A DNA stretch of 10,844 nucleotides from CAIUSP01 sp040375675 (GCA_040375675.1 JBEIRY010000059.1:1-10844); one strand, 5' to 3'. Shown: positions 1-6,601, counted from the first letter of the stretch. The notes: generated from the sequence alone by a model not told the origin. Program-made: numbers and translations.

Positions 1-828
1 CGGCTCGATCAGGAGTTGCTGGGGAATGTCTCTATCAGAGTCCTGCCAACCGAACGCCCCGATGCCTGGGAGGTGCAGGGGCGTGGAGAGCTGCAGCTGG
101 TCGTGCTGCTCGAGTTGATGCGCCGCGAGGGGTTCGAGCTGACTGCCGGTCAGCCGAAGGTGGTGACCCGCGAAGAGAACGGGCAAGTGCTGGAGCCGAC
201 CGAGCGTTTGCTGATCGATGTCCCCGAAGAGCACGTGGGCGCGGTGACTCAGTTGCTTGCCGGCCGCAAGGGGCGGATGGAGTCGATGACCGGCCAAGGT
301 GGCGATCGCAACCGGATCGAGTTCGTCATCCCGGCCAGGGGCTTGATCGGATTCCGCACCGAGTTCTTGACCGAAACCCGAGGCACCGGGATCATGCATC
401 ACGTCTTCGCAGGCTGGGAGCCGTGGGCAGGTGAGATCACCACCAGAGCCACCGGATCACTGGTGGCCGACCGCCAAGGCAAGGCAGCGAGCTTTGCGCT
501 CTTCGGCCTGCAGGAGCGCGGGACGCTCTTCATCGAACCCGGCGACGAGGTCTATGAGGGGATGGTGGTCGGCGAGCACTCGAGGTCCAACGACCTCGAT
601 GTGAACGCCGTGAAGGAAAAGCAGCTCACCAACATGCGCTCCTCCACCTCAGACGTGCTCGTGCGACTCGCGCCGCCGCGTCCGATCACCCTCGAGTCTG
701 CTGTGGAGTTCTTGAGAGACGACGAGTGCGTCGAGGTCACACCTGAATCGATCCGCCTGCGCAAGGTCGCGCTGGCTGCGGTAGACCGGGTCAAGGAGGC
801 CCGCCGGATCAAGAACCTCTCACGCTGA
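1..828 (+). CDS. typA: TypA/BipA translational GTPase, C-terminal part (5' end outside window)
   Basis: TypA/BipA is a ribosome-associated GTPase of the EF-G/LepA superfamily that acts in the cytoplasm on 70S assembly and stress adaptation. Only the last 275 residues are visible and the reading frame is open from base 1, so the G domain lies upstream. What is seen is the family-typical EF-G-like domain III/V region (GRGELQLVVLLELMRREGFEL, then the proline-rich strand around PEEHVGAVTQLL) and the BipA-specific C-terminal domain with IPARGLIGFRTEFLTETRGTG and HVFAGWEPWAGE. The end (LRKVALAAVDRVKEARRIKNLSR) is typical in length and composition. The stop TGA is at 826-828, followed by a strong hairpin. 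Codon use and context suggest core chromosome. The family assignment is secure; the symbol follows the usual bacterial name. Confidence 0.96.
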   Translation, partial: RLDQELLGNVSIRVLPTERPDAWEVQGRGELQLVVLLELMRREGFELTAGQPKVVTREENGQVLEPTERLLIDVPEEHVGAVTQLLAGRKGRMESMTGQGGDRNRIEFVIPARGLIGFRTEFLTETRGTGIMHHVFAGWEPWAGEITTRATGSLVADRQGKAASFALFGLQERGTLFIEPGDEVYEGMVVGEHSRSNDLDVNAVKEKQLTNMRSSTSDVLVRLAPPRPITLESAVEFLRDDECVEVTPESIRLRKVALAAVDRVKEARRIKNLSR

Positions 829-833
829 GCTCT

Positions 834-861
834 TGCCGAGCGACCAATCGGCCGCTCGGCA
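834..861. terminator. Bidirectional hairpin terminator between convergent genes
   Basis: A perfect 9-bp inverted repeat, TGCCGAGCG at 834-842 and CGCTCGGCA at 853-861, encloses a 10-base loop. It starts five bases after the typA stop and ends 14 bases before the end of the convergent lipoprotein gene, so it can serve both. There is no clear T-run on the plus strand. On the minus strand the hairpin is preceded by TTTC and followed by AGAGC, so it is a GC-rich hairpin without the classical U-tail, as is common in actinobacteria. Confidence 0.65.
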
Positions 862-875
862 GAAACTCGCGATAC

Positions 876-1385
876 TCAGTCTTGGAAGTCGAACTCCTGG
901 ACCCGTCGGCCGTCAGGCTTGGAGGTCGTGTGCAGTACGCCCTTGGCGCCTGCGTAGGCTCCGGTTCCGCCGATGATCGCGCGATACTCGCCGCCCTCGA
1001 GAGATGTCCTCGGGATCGAGCCGTCGAGCGTGTAGAACTGGGTTCCGGCAATCATGATCTGTCCGTCGGGCAGGATGAAGGTGAGCTGGTTCTGGAACAG
1101 GCCCAGCTCCGCGGATGGTGCGCCAGCTACTGGGGGTGCTGCAACTGCCAGCTTCAGTCCGTATAGGTGACCGAACGACTTTCCGTCCTTGGTCACCGTG
1201 GTGCGGAAGGTCTGATAGTCACCGACATCGGCGCCATCGCCGTCTGCATCGACGAACGTTACATCGGGCTTCGCAGAGATCGCGGTGAAGTCATCCGGTG
1301 CGTCATCGCCTCCGCAGCCAACGAGAAACGCCGCGGTCGAGAGGCTGAGCAGAACGACTGCCGGGAGAGATCGAGAGAGTTTCAC
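876..1385 (-). CDS. Lipoprotein with allene oxide cyclase/dirigent-like barrel
   Basis: This 169-residue exported protein has a short basic N-terminus, a hydrophobic stretch (residues 8-22) and a lipobox LVGC with Cys24, so it is predicted to be a lipoprotein on the outer face of the membrane. The mature part is rich in beta strands. It carries the block EYRAIIGGTGAYAGAKGVLHTT (about residues 132-153) followed by a final strand RRVQEFDF, which is characteristic of the allene oxide cyclase barrel-like/dirigent-like fold. In plants these are cyclase or phenoxy-radical-guiding proteins; bacterial members are mostly uncharacterised, so no substrate is claimed. The start is GTG (1383-1385) because AAAGGA (minus strand, 1392-1397) lies five bases upstream and the lipobox is then correctly placed. 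It converges with typA and diverges from the FUSC gene. Confidence 0.75.
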   Translation of the reverse strand: MKLSRSLPAVVLLSLSTAAFLVGCGGDDAPDDFTAISAKPDVTFVDADGDGADVGDYQTFRTTVTKDGKSFGHLYGLKLAVAAPPVAGAPSAELGLFQNQLTFILPDGQIMIAGTQFYTLDGSIPRTSLEGGEYRAIIGGTGAYAGAKGVLHTTSKPDGRRVQEFDFQD

Positions 1386-1479
1386 AGGTGATCCTTTCTT
1401 GGAGAATTTGAGTTGAGTTCAGACTACCGATCTCGCATGCTGGAAAAGTCAGAGCAGTAAGACGGCTAGCCTGTCGCAG
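1386..1479. promoter_or_regulatory. Divergent promoter region between lipoprotein and FUSC genes
   Basis: This 94-bp spacer separates two GTG starts pointing away from each other. On the minus strand a TANNNT box (TAGTCT, 1421-1426) and an AAAGGA ribosome binding site (1392-1397) serve the lipoprotein gene. On the plus strand TAGCCT (1467-1472) lies seven bases before the FUSC GTG and there is no Shine-Dalgarno sequence, which suggests a leaderless transcript. No convincing -35 box at 16-18 bp is seen for either, so the boxes are inferred from position only. Confidence 0.35.
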
Positions 1480-2571
1480 GTGGCTGAGGAGAAACCCAAG
1501 AAGGTGAAGACGGGTAAGGCGAAGCCCGGCGCGGGCAAGCCGCAACCAGCCTGGGGAATGGTGGCGATCAGTCTGGTGGCAATCGCCGCTGGCGCATTGG
1601 TTGCCAAGGCCATCGGTGCGGATTCCGGGAAGGGCGTGATCGAGGCAGGTGCCGTTCTCGTCGCCTGGGCGGGACTTCTGGTGGCCGCCGAGAAGAGGCT
1701 GACCGCCTCGCTCGGAATGGGCTTGCTGGTCGTCTTGATGATGCTGGTCGCCTGGGCGACCTCGGGCAATGGAGTGGCCGCCGGCCTCGTGACCGGATTG
1801 ATCATGTTCCTCAGCGCGCTTGCTGCACGGCAAACCGGGAAGATGAGCACGGTCGGCTCCATCGCCGGAACCATCTACTTCCTCTTCGCCTTACTCGGGA
1901 TCGTGCGGGGACTTTCCGCGACCGAGGCAGCTCAGACGAGCCTGGTCGGGTTCCTAGTGGGCTTCACTGTGATCTTGATCCTCCACTTCACGGAACTGAC
2001 TGTCTTCCCTCGGTTGATCGAATCGAGAAAGCAAAGCGGCAAGGCTTCGAAGGGCAGCAAAGCTGCAGTGACCCGCTTCTTCGCGCGTGGTCCGGGCATG
2101 CGCTACGCACTGGCCCGCGGAATCCTGTTGGGAGTCGGAATGGGCCTCTACCAGGCCAATGGGAACAGCAACATCTTCTGGGTGATGATCGCGGTCTGGG
2201 TGGTGCTGCAACCTGCGCCGTTGGCGACCTGGGACAAGGCAATAAGGCGTGGGATCGGCACCCTGGTTGGCTGTCTTGCGGTAGGCGCGGTCGCCTACTT
2301 CGTATCAGGCGAGGCGCTCACCTTGATCGCTTTCGGACTCTTCCTTGTTGGCCTCGCGTACTACCCGGTCAACTACAGGATCTTCATCACGACGATGAGC
2401 TTTCTGGTCGTCACGATCTACGGCGGCGCGACCGAGCAAGGCATCATCCACTGGGGACTGCTGCGCATACTCGACAACGCGATCGGAATCGCGATCGCGT
2501 TCCTCGCCGCCTACTGGGTCCTGCCCGGCCGCGGCAAGAAGACCGAGAAGCTCCTTTCAAGCAAGATCTGA
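1480..2571 (+). CDS. FUSC-family integral membrane protein
   Basis: This 363-residue inner-membrane protein has a lysine/proline-rich cytoplasmic N-terminus (residues 1-24) and two blocks of transmembrane helices (about 27-170 and 208-348) joined by a basic loop (180-206). The second block contains FWVMIAVWVVLQPAPLATWD followed by KAIRRGIGTLVG (233-264), the signature of the fusaric-acid-resistance-like (FUSC) family. Known relatives (YccS, AaeB, aluminium-activated malate transporters) move or export organic or aromatic acids; the substrate here is unknown. It lacks the long soluble domain of AaeB-type pumps and no membrane-fusion partner is nearby, so it resembles the short single-gene actinobacterial FUSC proteins. 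The GTG start at 1480 is preferred because it supplies the charged N-terminus; a later ATG at 1558 would cut into helix 1. The stop lies only 11 bases before the convergent lipoprotein gene. Confidence 0.8.
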   Translation: MAEEKPKKVKTGKAKPGAGKPQPAWGMVAISLVAIAAGALVAKAIGADSGKGVIEAGAVLVAWAGLLVAAEKRLTASLGMGLLVVLMMLVAWATSGNGVAAGLVTGLIMFLSALAARQTGKMSTVGSIAGTIYFLFALLGIVRGLSATEAAQTSLVGFLVGFTVILILHFTELTVFPRLIESRKQSGKASKGSKAAVTRFFARGPGMRYALARGILLGVGMGLYQANGNSNIFWVMIAVWVVLQPAPLATWDKAIRRGIGTLVGCLAVGAVAYFVSGEALTLIAFGLFLVGLAYYPVNYRIFITTMSFLVVTIYGGATEQGIIHWGLLRILDNAIGIAIAFLAAYWVLPGRGKKTEKLLSSKI

Positions 2572-2582
2572 CGGCTCGGTGG

Positions 2583-3080
2583 TCACTCGGGGCGGCCGAA
2601 GTTGCCCTCGCTGGCCAGTCTCCACTCGCCCTCCTGCCAGATGAAGGTCTCGAGGAACGGCACCGGGTCTTTGGTGAACCTCTTCCCATCGACGATCAGA
2701 TCGGTGGCGATCGTGCAGGTGACGGTGATGACGCCAGCGTCGAGATCACGCTTCGCTTCGATGCCGGAGATCTCGTAGGAGGCGATCTCGTATTGATCAG
2801 CTGACTTCCGAAGCTCGTCCAGATACGAGGCGCGGGTCTCTGAGGACCCGTCTGTGCGGAGCAGCTGGTACTCGGGGGAGAGCAATTCACCCACCTTCTC
2901 GATGTCGCGTTCGGCCGAGGCCTTCCAGACCGCGTCCAATAATTGACGGGCCTGCTGATTCGGCGAGAGACCTGCGTCGTCAGCCGAACTCGAGGTCCCC
3001 CCGCACGCAGGCAACACCAACGCGCCGCCCAGAATCACGATTGCGCTCAGGAAGCGAGCCGTCTTCGATCCGGATCTCAC
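2583..3080 (-). CDS. NTF2-like (SnoaL/DUF4440-type) lipoprotein
   Basis: This 165-residue predicted lipoprotein has a basic N-terminus, a hydrophobic core and the lipobox LPAC with Cys26, then a Ser/Asp-rich linker. The mature domain has the layout of an NTF2-like fold: an opening helix (QQARQLLDAVWKASAERDIEKVGELLSPEYQLLR), a second helix with RASYLDELRKS, then beta strands ending in FLETFIWQEGEWRLASEGNFGRPE, where the GEWRLAS turn is typical of DUF4440/SnoaL-like proteins. Such lipoproteins are mostly uncharacterised and may bind small ligands outside the membrane. The start is GTG at 3078-3080. No good ribosome binding site precedes it on its own strand; the strong purine run there lies on the opposite strand. 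The gene is convergent with FUSC and its end is very close to it. Start confidence is moderate; fold confidence is fair. Confidence 0.7.
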   Translation of the reverse strand: MRSGSKTARFLSAIVILGGALVLPACGGTSSSADDAGLSPNQQARQLLDAVWKASAERDIEKVGELLSPEYQLLRTDGSSETRASYLDELRKSADQYEIASYEISGIEAKRDLDAGVITVTCTIATDLIVDGKRFTKDPVPFLETFIWQEGEWRLASEGNFGRPE

Positions 3081-3369
3081 AGCAGGAGGAGATTACCGTC
3101 AAGACCCGACAATGGATCGCGTGACTTGGAGCTGTCAGGTGAGGGACTTCCGACAGAGAGCGCCCGACTCAGATTCGAACCTGTGACCTTCGGTTTCGTA
3201 GAAGAGAAGACAGCCATTGGTTGGAGCTACATCGAAGAACTCCAGAGGGTCGTGAAGCGATGGGGTGTAGCGCGGGGCCGTGAGGCGACAATTCCGGTCC
3301 CCGGTTTCGGCTATCTTGGTGGTCAATCGTCGAGGCAATGGGGAGGCCACTGCCAGAGGGGAGTCGCGA
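3081..3369. other. Intergenic region upstream of the hydrolase gene
   Basis: The spacer between the divergent NTF2-like lipoprotein and hydrolase genes contains the tRNA remnant at 3160-3201 and no convincing gene. Two weak signals are visible on the plus strand: TATCTT (3312-3317) as a possible -10 box, and the purine run AGAGGGGAG (3355-3363), a good ribosome binding site six bases before the GTG at 3370. An open frame runs from 3280 into the hydrolase, but its first 30 codons read through this spacer and have no protein character. Confidence 0.45.
3160..3201 (-). repeat. tRNA-Arg 3'-half remnant (att-like), left-most copy
   Basis: On the minus strand this reads as the 3' half of a tRNA: anticodon loop with ACG (3195-3201, identical to the loop of the intact tRNA-Arg at 10476-10549), 3' anticodon strand ACCGA, variable AGGTC, T-stem ACAGG, T-loop TTCGAAT and a 3' acceptor strand. 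Similarity to the intact gene ends exactly at the 5' edge of the anticodon loop; the next bases no longer pair. The 3' T-stem strand reads CTGAG instead of CCTGT, so the arm cannot fold and the piece is not a gene. The 39 bases 3160-3198 are identical to 9924-9962. It sits in the 289-bp spacer before the hydrolase gene and could mark the outer edge of an integrated island. Confidence 0.75.
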
Positions 3370-4977
3370 GTGGTCACGAGGCAAGCGCGTTACTTACGGG
3401 TCCTGGCAGGATTATTGGTCCTGACTGGATTGGCTAGCTGCCTGGTCGGCACCGTCGGCTCCGCCCAGGCCGCCAAGAAGCAGCGCCTGGGCGAATTCAA
3501 ATGGGTCCCCGCGCCCAACGTGTTCCCAAAGCTGCCGAGCCTGAGGGTCGGCAAGATCGTTCTCCCGCGGGACTACTCCAGGCCGAATGGCAGGACGGTC
3601 ACCCTCGTTGCGGCGAAGGTGCCGGCGACCGGGGTCAAGAGGGGAACGATCTTCTTCAACCCCGGGGGGCCCGGGGCATCCGGGGTCGAGGCGATCACCT
3701 CAGCCTCTGATCTGCCGGCCTCGGTCAGGCGTCACTTCGCCTTCATCTCCTGGGACCCCAGGGGAATCGGTTTGTCCAGGCCTGTGATCCGTGGTTGCAG
3801 AGCTACTACTCAGCGGCCTTGGCCCCTTCCCGCGACCGGCCTTCCGATCAGGTCCGACTGGCTCAAGCTCCTCTCCCAATTCCGAAAGCAACAGGAGAAA
3901 GGCGCACGCCAATGCCTTCGGAGAAACCTCGCAATCGCCCCGCACATAGGGACCAACGATGTCGTCCGCGACTTGGACAGGATGCGAAGGGCCGTCGGAG
4001 ACAGGAAGCTGACCTTCTGGGGCGCAAGTTACGGAAGCCGGATCGGGTACGTCTATGCGCTCCGCTATCCGAAGAGGCTCCGGGCGATCCTGCTCGACGG
4101 CCCTGTCGACCCGCAGCGGGGCTACCGGGAGTTCGCACGGAGAAGGAGCCAGGCGACCGACCGGGCGCTCAAGGTGATGGCGAAGCCAGAGGTAAGGCCG
4201 GCCTTAGCCGCCGAGATCCTCGCCACGAGGGACGACCTGAGGGTCAACGGGCCGGTTGCCCAGGACGATGGCAGCCCTCTCACCTGGTGGTTATTCGAAA
4301 GTTACGTCGGTCAGAACACGTTCGCCCAAGTCCAATGGACCAACATTCAGGAACTGATCGACGCGATCCAGGTGCTCCGGGCGGCAAGGGGCAATACCGA
4401 AGAGGCACTCGCAACCATCGAGCAGGCGGTCGAGGAGGTCGAGGAAAAGGGCCCCTTCTTCGCGGATTTAGGAAGCAGCAGGGCCGGGGACAAGGCCGCG
4501 AATACGAATTTCGCCAACCGGATCATCAACCACCTCGACTACGCAGACGGCAATATCCCGAGCGGGGTAGCCAGGATGATCCTCCTCAACAACGTGAGGA
4601 ACTACCCCTTCTTCGCTGGCAATACGGCCGGGCTGTTACCCAACTCGGCCGGTCTCGGCTCCCTGAAGCCGGACCCGGTCCCACGGACCAGCGAGCCCCG
4701 ATTCGCACGGATCGCCCGAAGGGTCGAGAACGTGCTGATCTCCGGTTCGACCGGCGACGGAGCGACACCGGCCCCCTGGACCAGACAGATGGCAGCCTCC
4801 TTCCCCCGGGCCGGCCTCGTCCGGTTCAACGGCTGGCAGCACGTCAACTGGGCGTCACTCGAATCGACTTGCGTCAACGACCCGATCACCGACTTCATCT
4901 TGACTGGAAGGAAGCCGAACCCGCTTCGGCTCCCCCTCTGCCCGTTCGCTCCGCCGGGCCCTCCGGCTACCCCTTAG
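3370..4977 (+). CDS. Secreted alpha/beta hydrolase, S33 peptidase / TAP-like family
   Basis: This 535-residue exported serine hydrolase resembles the actinobacterial tripeptidyl-aminopeptidase (Tap/SlpD) and proline-iminopeptidase group, which removes short N-terminal peptides outside the cell. Seen in order: signal sequence (about 1-35, hydrophobic 9-30, possible cleavage after SAQA or lipidation at LASC Cys24), oxyanion-hole loop FFNPGGPGASG (95-105), SWDPRGIGLS (127-136), nucleophile elbow GASYG with Ser220, a long helical lid (about 250-440), and the TAP-like C-terminal domain with LISGSTGDGATP (Asp463 the likely acid) and GWQHVNW (His491). Length fits the family. Start GTG 3370 is chosen for the purine-rich binding site and because it gives a normal signal peptide. 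Two TAG stops follow in tandem (4975-4980). Arginine is largely AGG. Peptidase versus esterase activity cannot be decided from sequence. Confidence 0.85.
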   Translation: MVTRQARYLRVLAGLLVLTGLASCLVGTVGSAQAAKKQRLGEFKWVPAPNVFPKLPSLRVGKIVLPRDYSRPNGRTVTLVAAKVPATGVKRGTIFFNPGGPGASGVEAITSASDLPASVRRHFAFISWDPRGIGLSRPVIRGCRATTQRPWPLPATGLPIRSDWLKLLSQFRKQQEKGARQCLRRNLAIAPHIGTNDVVRDLDRMRRAVGDRKLTFWGASYGSRIGYVYALRYPKRLRAILLDGPVDPQRGYREFARRRSQATDRALKVMAKPEVRPALAAEILATRDDLRVNGPVAQDDGSPLTWWLFESYVGQNTFAQVQWTNIQELIDAIQVLRAARGNTEEALATIEQAVEEVEEKGPFFADLGSSRAGDKAANTNFANRIINHLDYADGNIPSGVARMILLNNVRNYPFFAGNTAGLLPNSAGLGSLKPDPVPRTSEPRFARIARRVENVLISGSTGDGATPAPWTRQMAASFPRAGLVRFNGWQHVNWASLESTCVNDPITDFILTGRKPNPLRLPLCPFAPPGPPATP

Positions 4978-5037
4978 TAGTCAGGAGAATTATCGACGGA
5001 TAGCGGGGCCGCCTCGTCTCTCCCTACGACCCGGTCG

Positions 5038-5262
5038 TCACTCCTCGGACTTTGAGGTTCCTTCTTCGACCTCGGTCTGGCCCGGGCCCTTGTTCCGCCG
5101 CCTGTAAGCCTCCCAGGCGCTGGAGATGGCTACTACCACCACTCCGACGATCGCCCAGGACCACCAAGGCATCTCCACCCCGAAAAACGCTGCGACCACT
5201 CCGACCACGATGCCAACCACCAGGGAGACGACGATCAGGGCCAGCCAGTTACTACCACCCAT
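5038..5262 (-). CDS. Small two-helix membrane protein, unknown function
   Basis: The predicted protein has 74 residues with two transmembrane helices, about residues 5-26 (WLALIVVSLVVGIVVGVVAAFF) and 32-48 (WWSWAIVGVVVVAISSAW), followed by a basic turn (EAYRRRNKG) and an acidic cytoplasmic tail ending in EEGTSKSEE. I do not recognise a named family. The ATG at 5260-5262 is preferred over a TTG 45 bases upstream because AGAGGAAGG (minus strand, 5272-5280) lies nine bases before it and the extra residues would be a basic, featureless extension. It is convergent with the hydrolase gene, with about 60 bases and no clear terminator between them. Confidence 0.6.
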   Translation of the reverse strand: MGGSNWLALIVVSLVVGIVVGVVAAFFGVEMPWWSWAIVGVVVVAISSAWEAYRRRNKGPGQTEVEEGTSKSEE

Positions 5263-5385
5263 CCCTTGGAGCCTTCCTCTCGCTGGTGCCGGTCTCTGAC
5301 GACTCAATTTGCTTCGGCTTCTTCACCCGAGTGAACGTATCAGAGACTTCCCGGCCTGTCGTGGATCTTCTCGACGGGCCGAAGT

Positions 5386-5408
5386 GCCGGGGTTCAGTAG
5401 TCCCCGGC
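5386..5408. terminator. GC-rich hairpin, possible terminator of the SnoaL-like remnant
   Basis: GCCGGGG (5386-5392) and CCCCGGC (5402-5408) form a perfect 7-bp stem around a nine-base loop. The loop contains the stop codon of the minus-strand SnoaL-like fragment. There is no T-run on either side, so a role in termination is only a guess. Confidence 0.35.
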
Positions 5409-5579
5409 TGGATCGTTCGACCAGAGCTGGTCCACAAACCGCTGGTCTTCGTCGTAGAGCCAACACTCTCTGAGTTTCCCGTCCTCGACCCGATAGACGA
5501 GGACGCGCCCGACTCGGGTTGGAAGCCCGAGGCCTTCGGACTCGTAGGGGCTACCGGGTGGGAAGTCTCTAGCCGGTAA
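5394..5579 (-). pseudogene. C-terminal remnant of an NTF2/SnoaL-like protein
   Basis: A minus-strand frame of 61 codons ending in TGA (5394-5396) encodes RVGRVLVYRVEDGKLRECWL then YDEDQRFVDQLWSNDPAGDY. The pattern of two strands with a DGK turn followed by a charged segment matches the last part of SnoaL/NTF2-like (ketosteroid-isomerase-type) proteins. No ATG, GTG or TTG start lies in the visible frame, no ribosome binding site is seen, and the N-terminal helices are missing, so this is probably the tail of a lost gene. The GST gene ends about 65 bases upstream on the same strand. An alternative is a chance open frame; the DGK block argues mildly against that. Confidence 0.45.
5503..5547 (-). 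other. Possible highly decayed tRNA-like fragment
   Basis: On the minus strand this stretch begins CTACGA, continues with CCGAAGG, can form a 6-bp arm CTCGGG/CCCGAG around a seven-base loop, and ends GAGTCGGGCGCGT. Its first 13 plus-strand bases (5503-5515) are identical to 9922-9934 in the tRNA remnant at 9923-9965. It would lie in the same orientation as the other remnants. However, it overlaps the SnoaL-like coding fragment, which gives a competing explanation, and the T-loop does not match the TTCGAAT consensus. Confidence 0.25.
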
Positions 5580-5645
5580 CCGACTCGGGCAGCCTGACCC
5601 GCACGGTGATGGAACAGGTGACCACGCGGACCTGCTTGGTCCGGA

Positions 5646-6419
5646 TCACGATCTTCCCGCCGTCGATGCCTGCCGATGCTCGAGGTAGATCTCTCTTGCC
5701 CAGGATGCTCCGGACTTGGTCAGCAACTCAGCAGAGGTTTCCTGGAAGTCGTCCGGAAATGGAGGCAAGCCAGCGGGCATCGCTTCAGGGCAGACGACGG
5801 GAGCCAGGAGAGCTGCGGCGGTCAGGTCCGCCACGCTGAATGCCTTCCCGACGAGGAAGCCCGACGGGCCTACCTGCCCGCCGATGAAGTCGATCTCCCG
5901 CTCGAGCTCCACCAAAGGACCCTCATCACCTGACACAGGTACACGGAAGCGCTTCTTCATCGCCGGGGCGATCGCAGGGAACATCAGCGACACCATGCGC
6001 CTACGGGCGGGCGGCCCTCCGAGGGAGAGCATCTCTACCGCGACCTCGGGGTCGTCGAGGATGGACTGGTAACCGACTTGCCTCACAGTCCTTCCGATTC
6101 CGAGATCGAAGCGCTCTTCAAGCTCGAGCGCCCGAGCCCTCTCGACTGGATCGGTCGGATAGAGCGCAGGCTCGGGAGCGATCTCCTCCAAAGCGGCGAT
6201 GATCTCGGTCGAGTCGGGGTAGACCTGATCTCCCACCGTCATCACCGGGAGTGTGTCGCTGCCAGCGAGCCGCATCGCCACCAGAGCACTCGCGGCGGGC
6301 ATCGTCGCACGGCGCACATGCGGAATGCGCTTGTAGTCGAGTGCCCAGCGGGCTTTCTCGTTGTAGTGCGACATGGCCAGATGCCAGAGCACCGGGCGTG
6401 TGCCTGTGGCTGGCCGCAT
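5646..6419 (-). CDS. Glutathione S-transferase-like protein
   Basis: This 257-residue soluble protein has an N-terminal thioredoxin-like GST domain: RPVLWHLAMSHYNEKARWAL (residues 8-27, with Ser17 in the position of the usual catalytic Ser/Cys and the EKARWALDYK helix), then DTLPVM with the cis-proline at Pro59, and the glutathione-binding turn YPDSTEIIAALEE (67-79). The C-terminal helical domain (about 90-245) includes FLVGKAFSVADLTAAALLAP, the typical GST-C helix with Asp198. GSTs conjugate or reduce with thiols; most actinobacteria use mycothiol rather than glutathione, so the real cosubstrate is open. The ATG at 6417-6419 is chosen because it places the first beta strand normally; upstream in-frame sequence is antisense to other features. 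No good ribosome binding site is seen. The gene is flanked by the remnants at 5394-5579 and 6483-6587. Confidence 0.85.
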   Translation of the reverse strand: MRPATGTRPVLWHLAMSHYNEKARWALDYKRIPHVRRATMPAASALVAMRLAGSDTLPVMTVGDQVYPDSTEIIAALEEIAPEPALYPTDPVERARALELEERFDLGIGRTVRQVGYQSILDDPEVAVEMLSLGGPPARRRMVSLMFPAIAPAMKKRFRVPVSGDEGPLVELEREIDFIGGQVGPSGFLVGKAFSVADLTAAALLAPVVCPEAMPAGLPPFPDDFQETSAELLTKSGASWAREIYLEHRQASTAGRS

Positions 6420-6482
6420 CGGCCGAGGATAGGGTCTGGATCGAGGGGAGGCGGAGGTCACCCGGGGCTCTCCGGTTCTGGA

Positions 6483-6524
6483 TGGACGCAACTGAGGTCG
6501 AACCAGCGACCTCTCGCGTGTGAG
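6483..6524 (-). pseudogene. tRNA-Val(CAC) 3'-half remnant
   Basis: Read on the minus strand, the piece consists of anticodon loop CTCACAC (anticodon CAC, 6518-6524), 3' anticodon strand GCGAG, variable AGGTC, T-stem GCTGG, loop TTCGACC, T-stem partner TCAGT (pairing with two G-U wobbles), acceptor strand TGCGTCC and an A in the discriminator position (6483). The 5' half is absent: the bases next to the loop are GGCCC rather than the CTCGC needed to pair with GCGAG. Like the Arg-type remnants, it is cut at the anticodon loop. It lies 20 bases from a second fragment (6545-6587) in the spacer between the GST and phospholipase genes. No intact tRNA-Val lies in this window. Confidence 0.65.
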
Positions 6525-6544
6525 GGCCGCTTCCGCGCGCAAAC

Positions 6545-6587
6545 GCACCCCACCCGGATTCGAACCTCGAGACCTTCGGTTTCGTGG
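6545..6587 (-). pseudogene. Diverged tRNA-Arg-like 3'-half remnant
   Basis: On the minus strand this reads loop CCACGAA (6581-6587), ACCGA, AGGTCT, CGAGG, TTCGAAT, CCGGG, TGGGGTG, then C. The stretch from ACGAA to AGGTC and the T-loop match the intact tRNA-Arg(ACG) in this window, but U33 is changed to C. The two T-stem strands (CGAGG and CCGGG) do not pair, and the 3' acceptor strand belongs to a different sequence from the other copies. The 5' half is missing. It is a non-functional fragment, probably mosaic, 38 bases beyond the end of the phospholipase gene. Confidence 0.6.
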
Positions 6588-6601
6588 AGAAGGTGTTTTG
6601 A

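Larger units (their letters stand above)
5263..5645. other. Gene-poor stretch between small membrane protein and GST
   Basis: These 383 bases hold no intact gene. Contents seen: the ribosome binding site of the small membrane protein gene (5272-5280), a 7-bp GC hairpin (5386-5408), a C-terminal fragment resembling an NTF2/SnoaL-like protein on the minus strand (5394-5579), and inside it a stretch with faint tRNA-fragment similarity (5503-5547). Other open frames here are short and have no protein character. The mix of broken pieces looks like debris left by insertion and deletion. Confidence 0.5.

Noticed and set aside
3083..3183. Strong plus-strand purine run (AGGAGGAG, about 3084-3091) followed by an ATG at 3112
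   Set aside because: The frame has only 23 codons and ends inside the tRNA remnant. The purine run is the complement of the sequence just upstream of the lipoprotein start; no peptide gene can be supported.
3370..4977. AGG-rich arginine codon use of the hydrolase as a sign of recent foreign origin
   Set aside because: AGG is also common in the FUSC and aquaporin genes of the same window, so it may be normal for this genome; a genome-wide codon table would be needed.
3795..5003. 402-codon open frame on the plus strand overlapping the hydrolase
   Set aside because: It is rich in Arg, Gly and Pro with no domain, and lies in another frame of a gene with clear catalytic motifs. It is a high-GC shadow frame.
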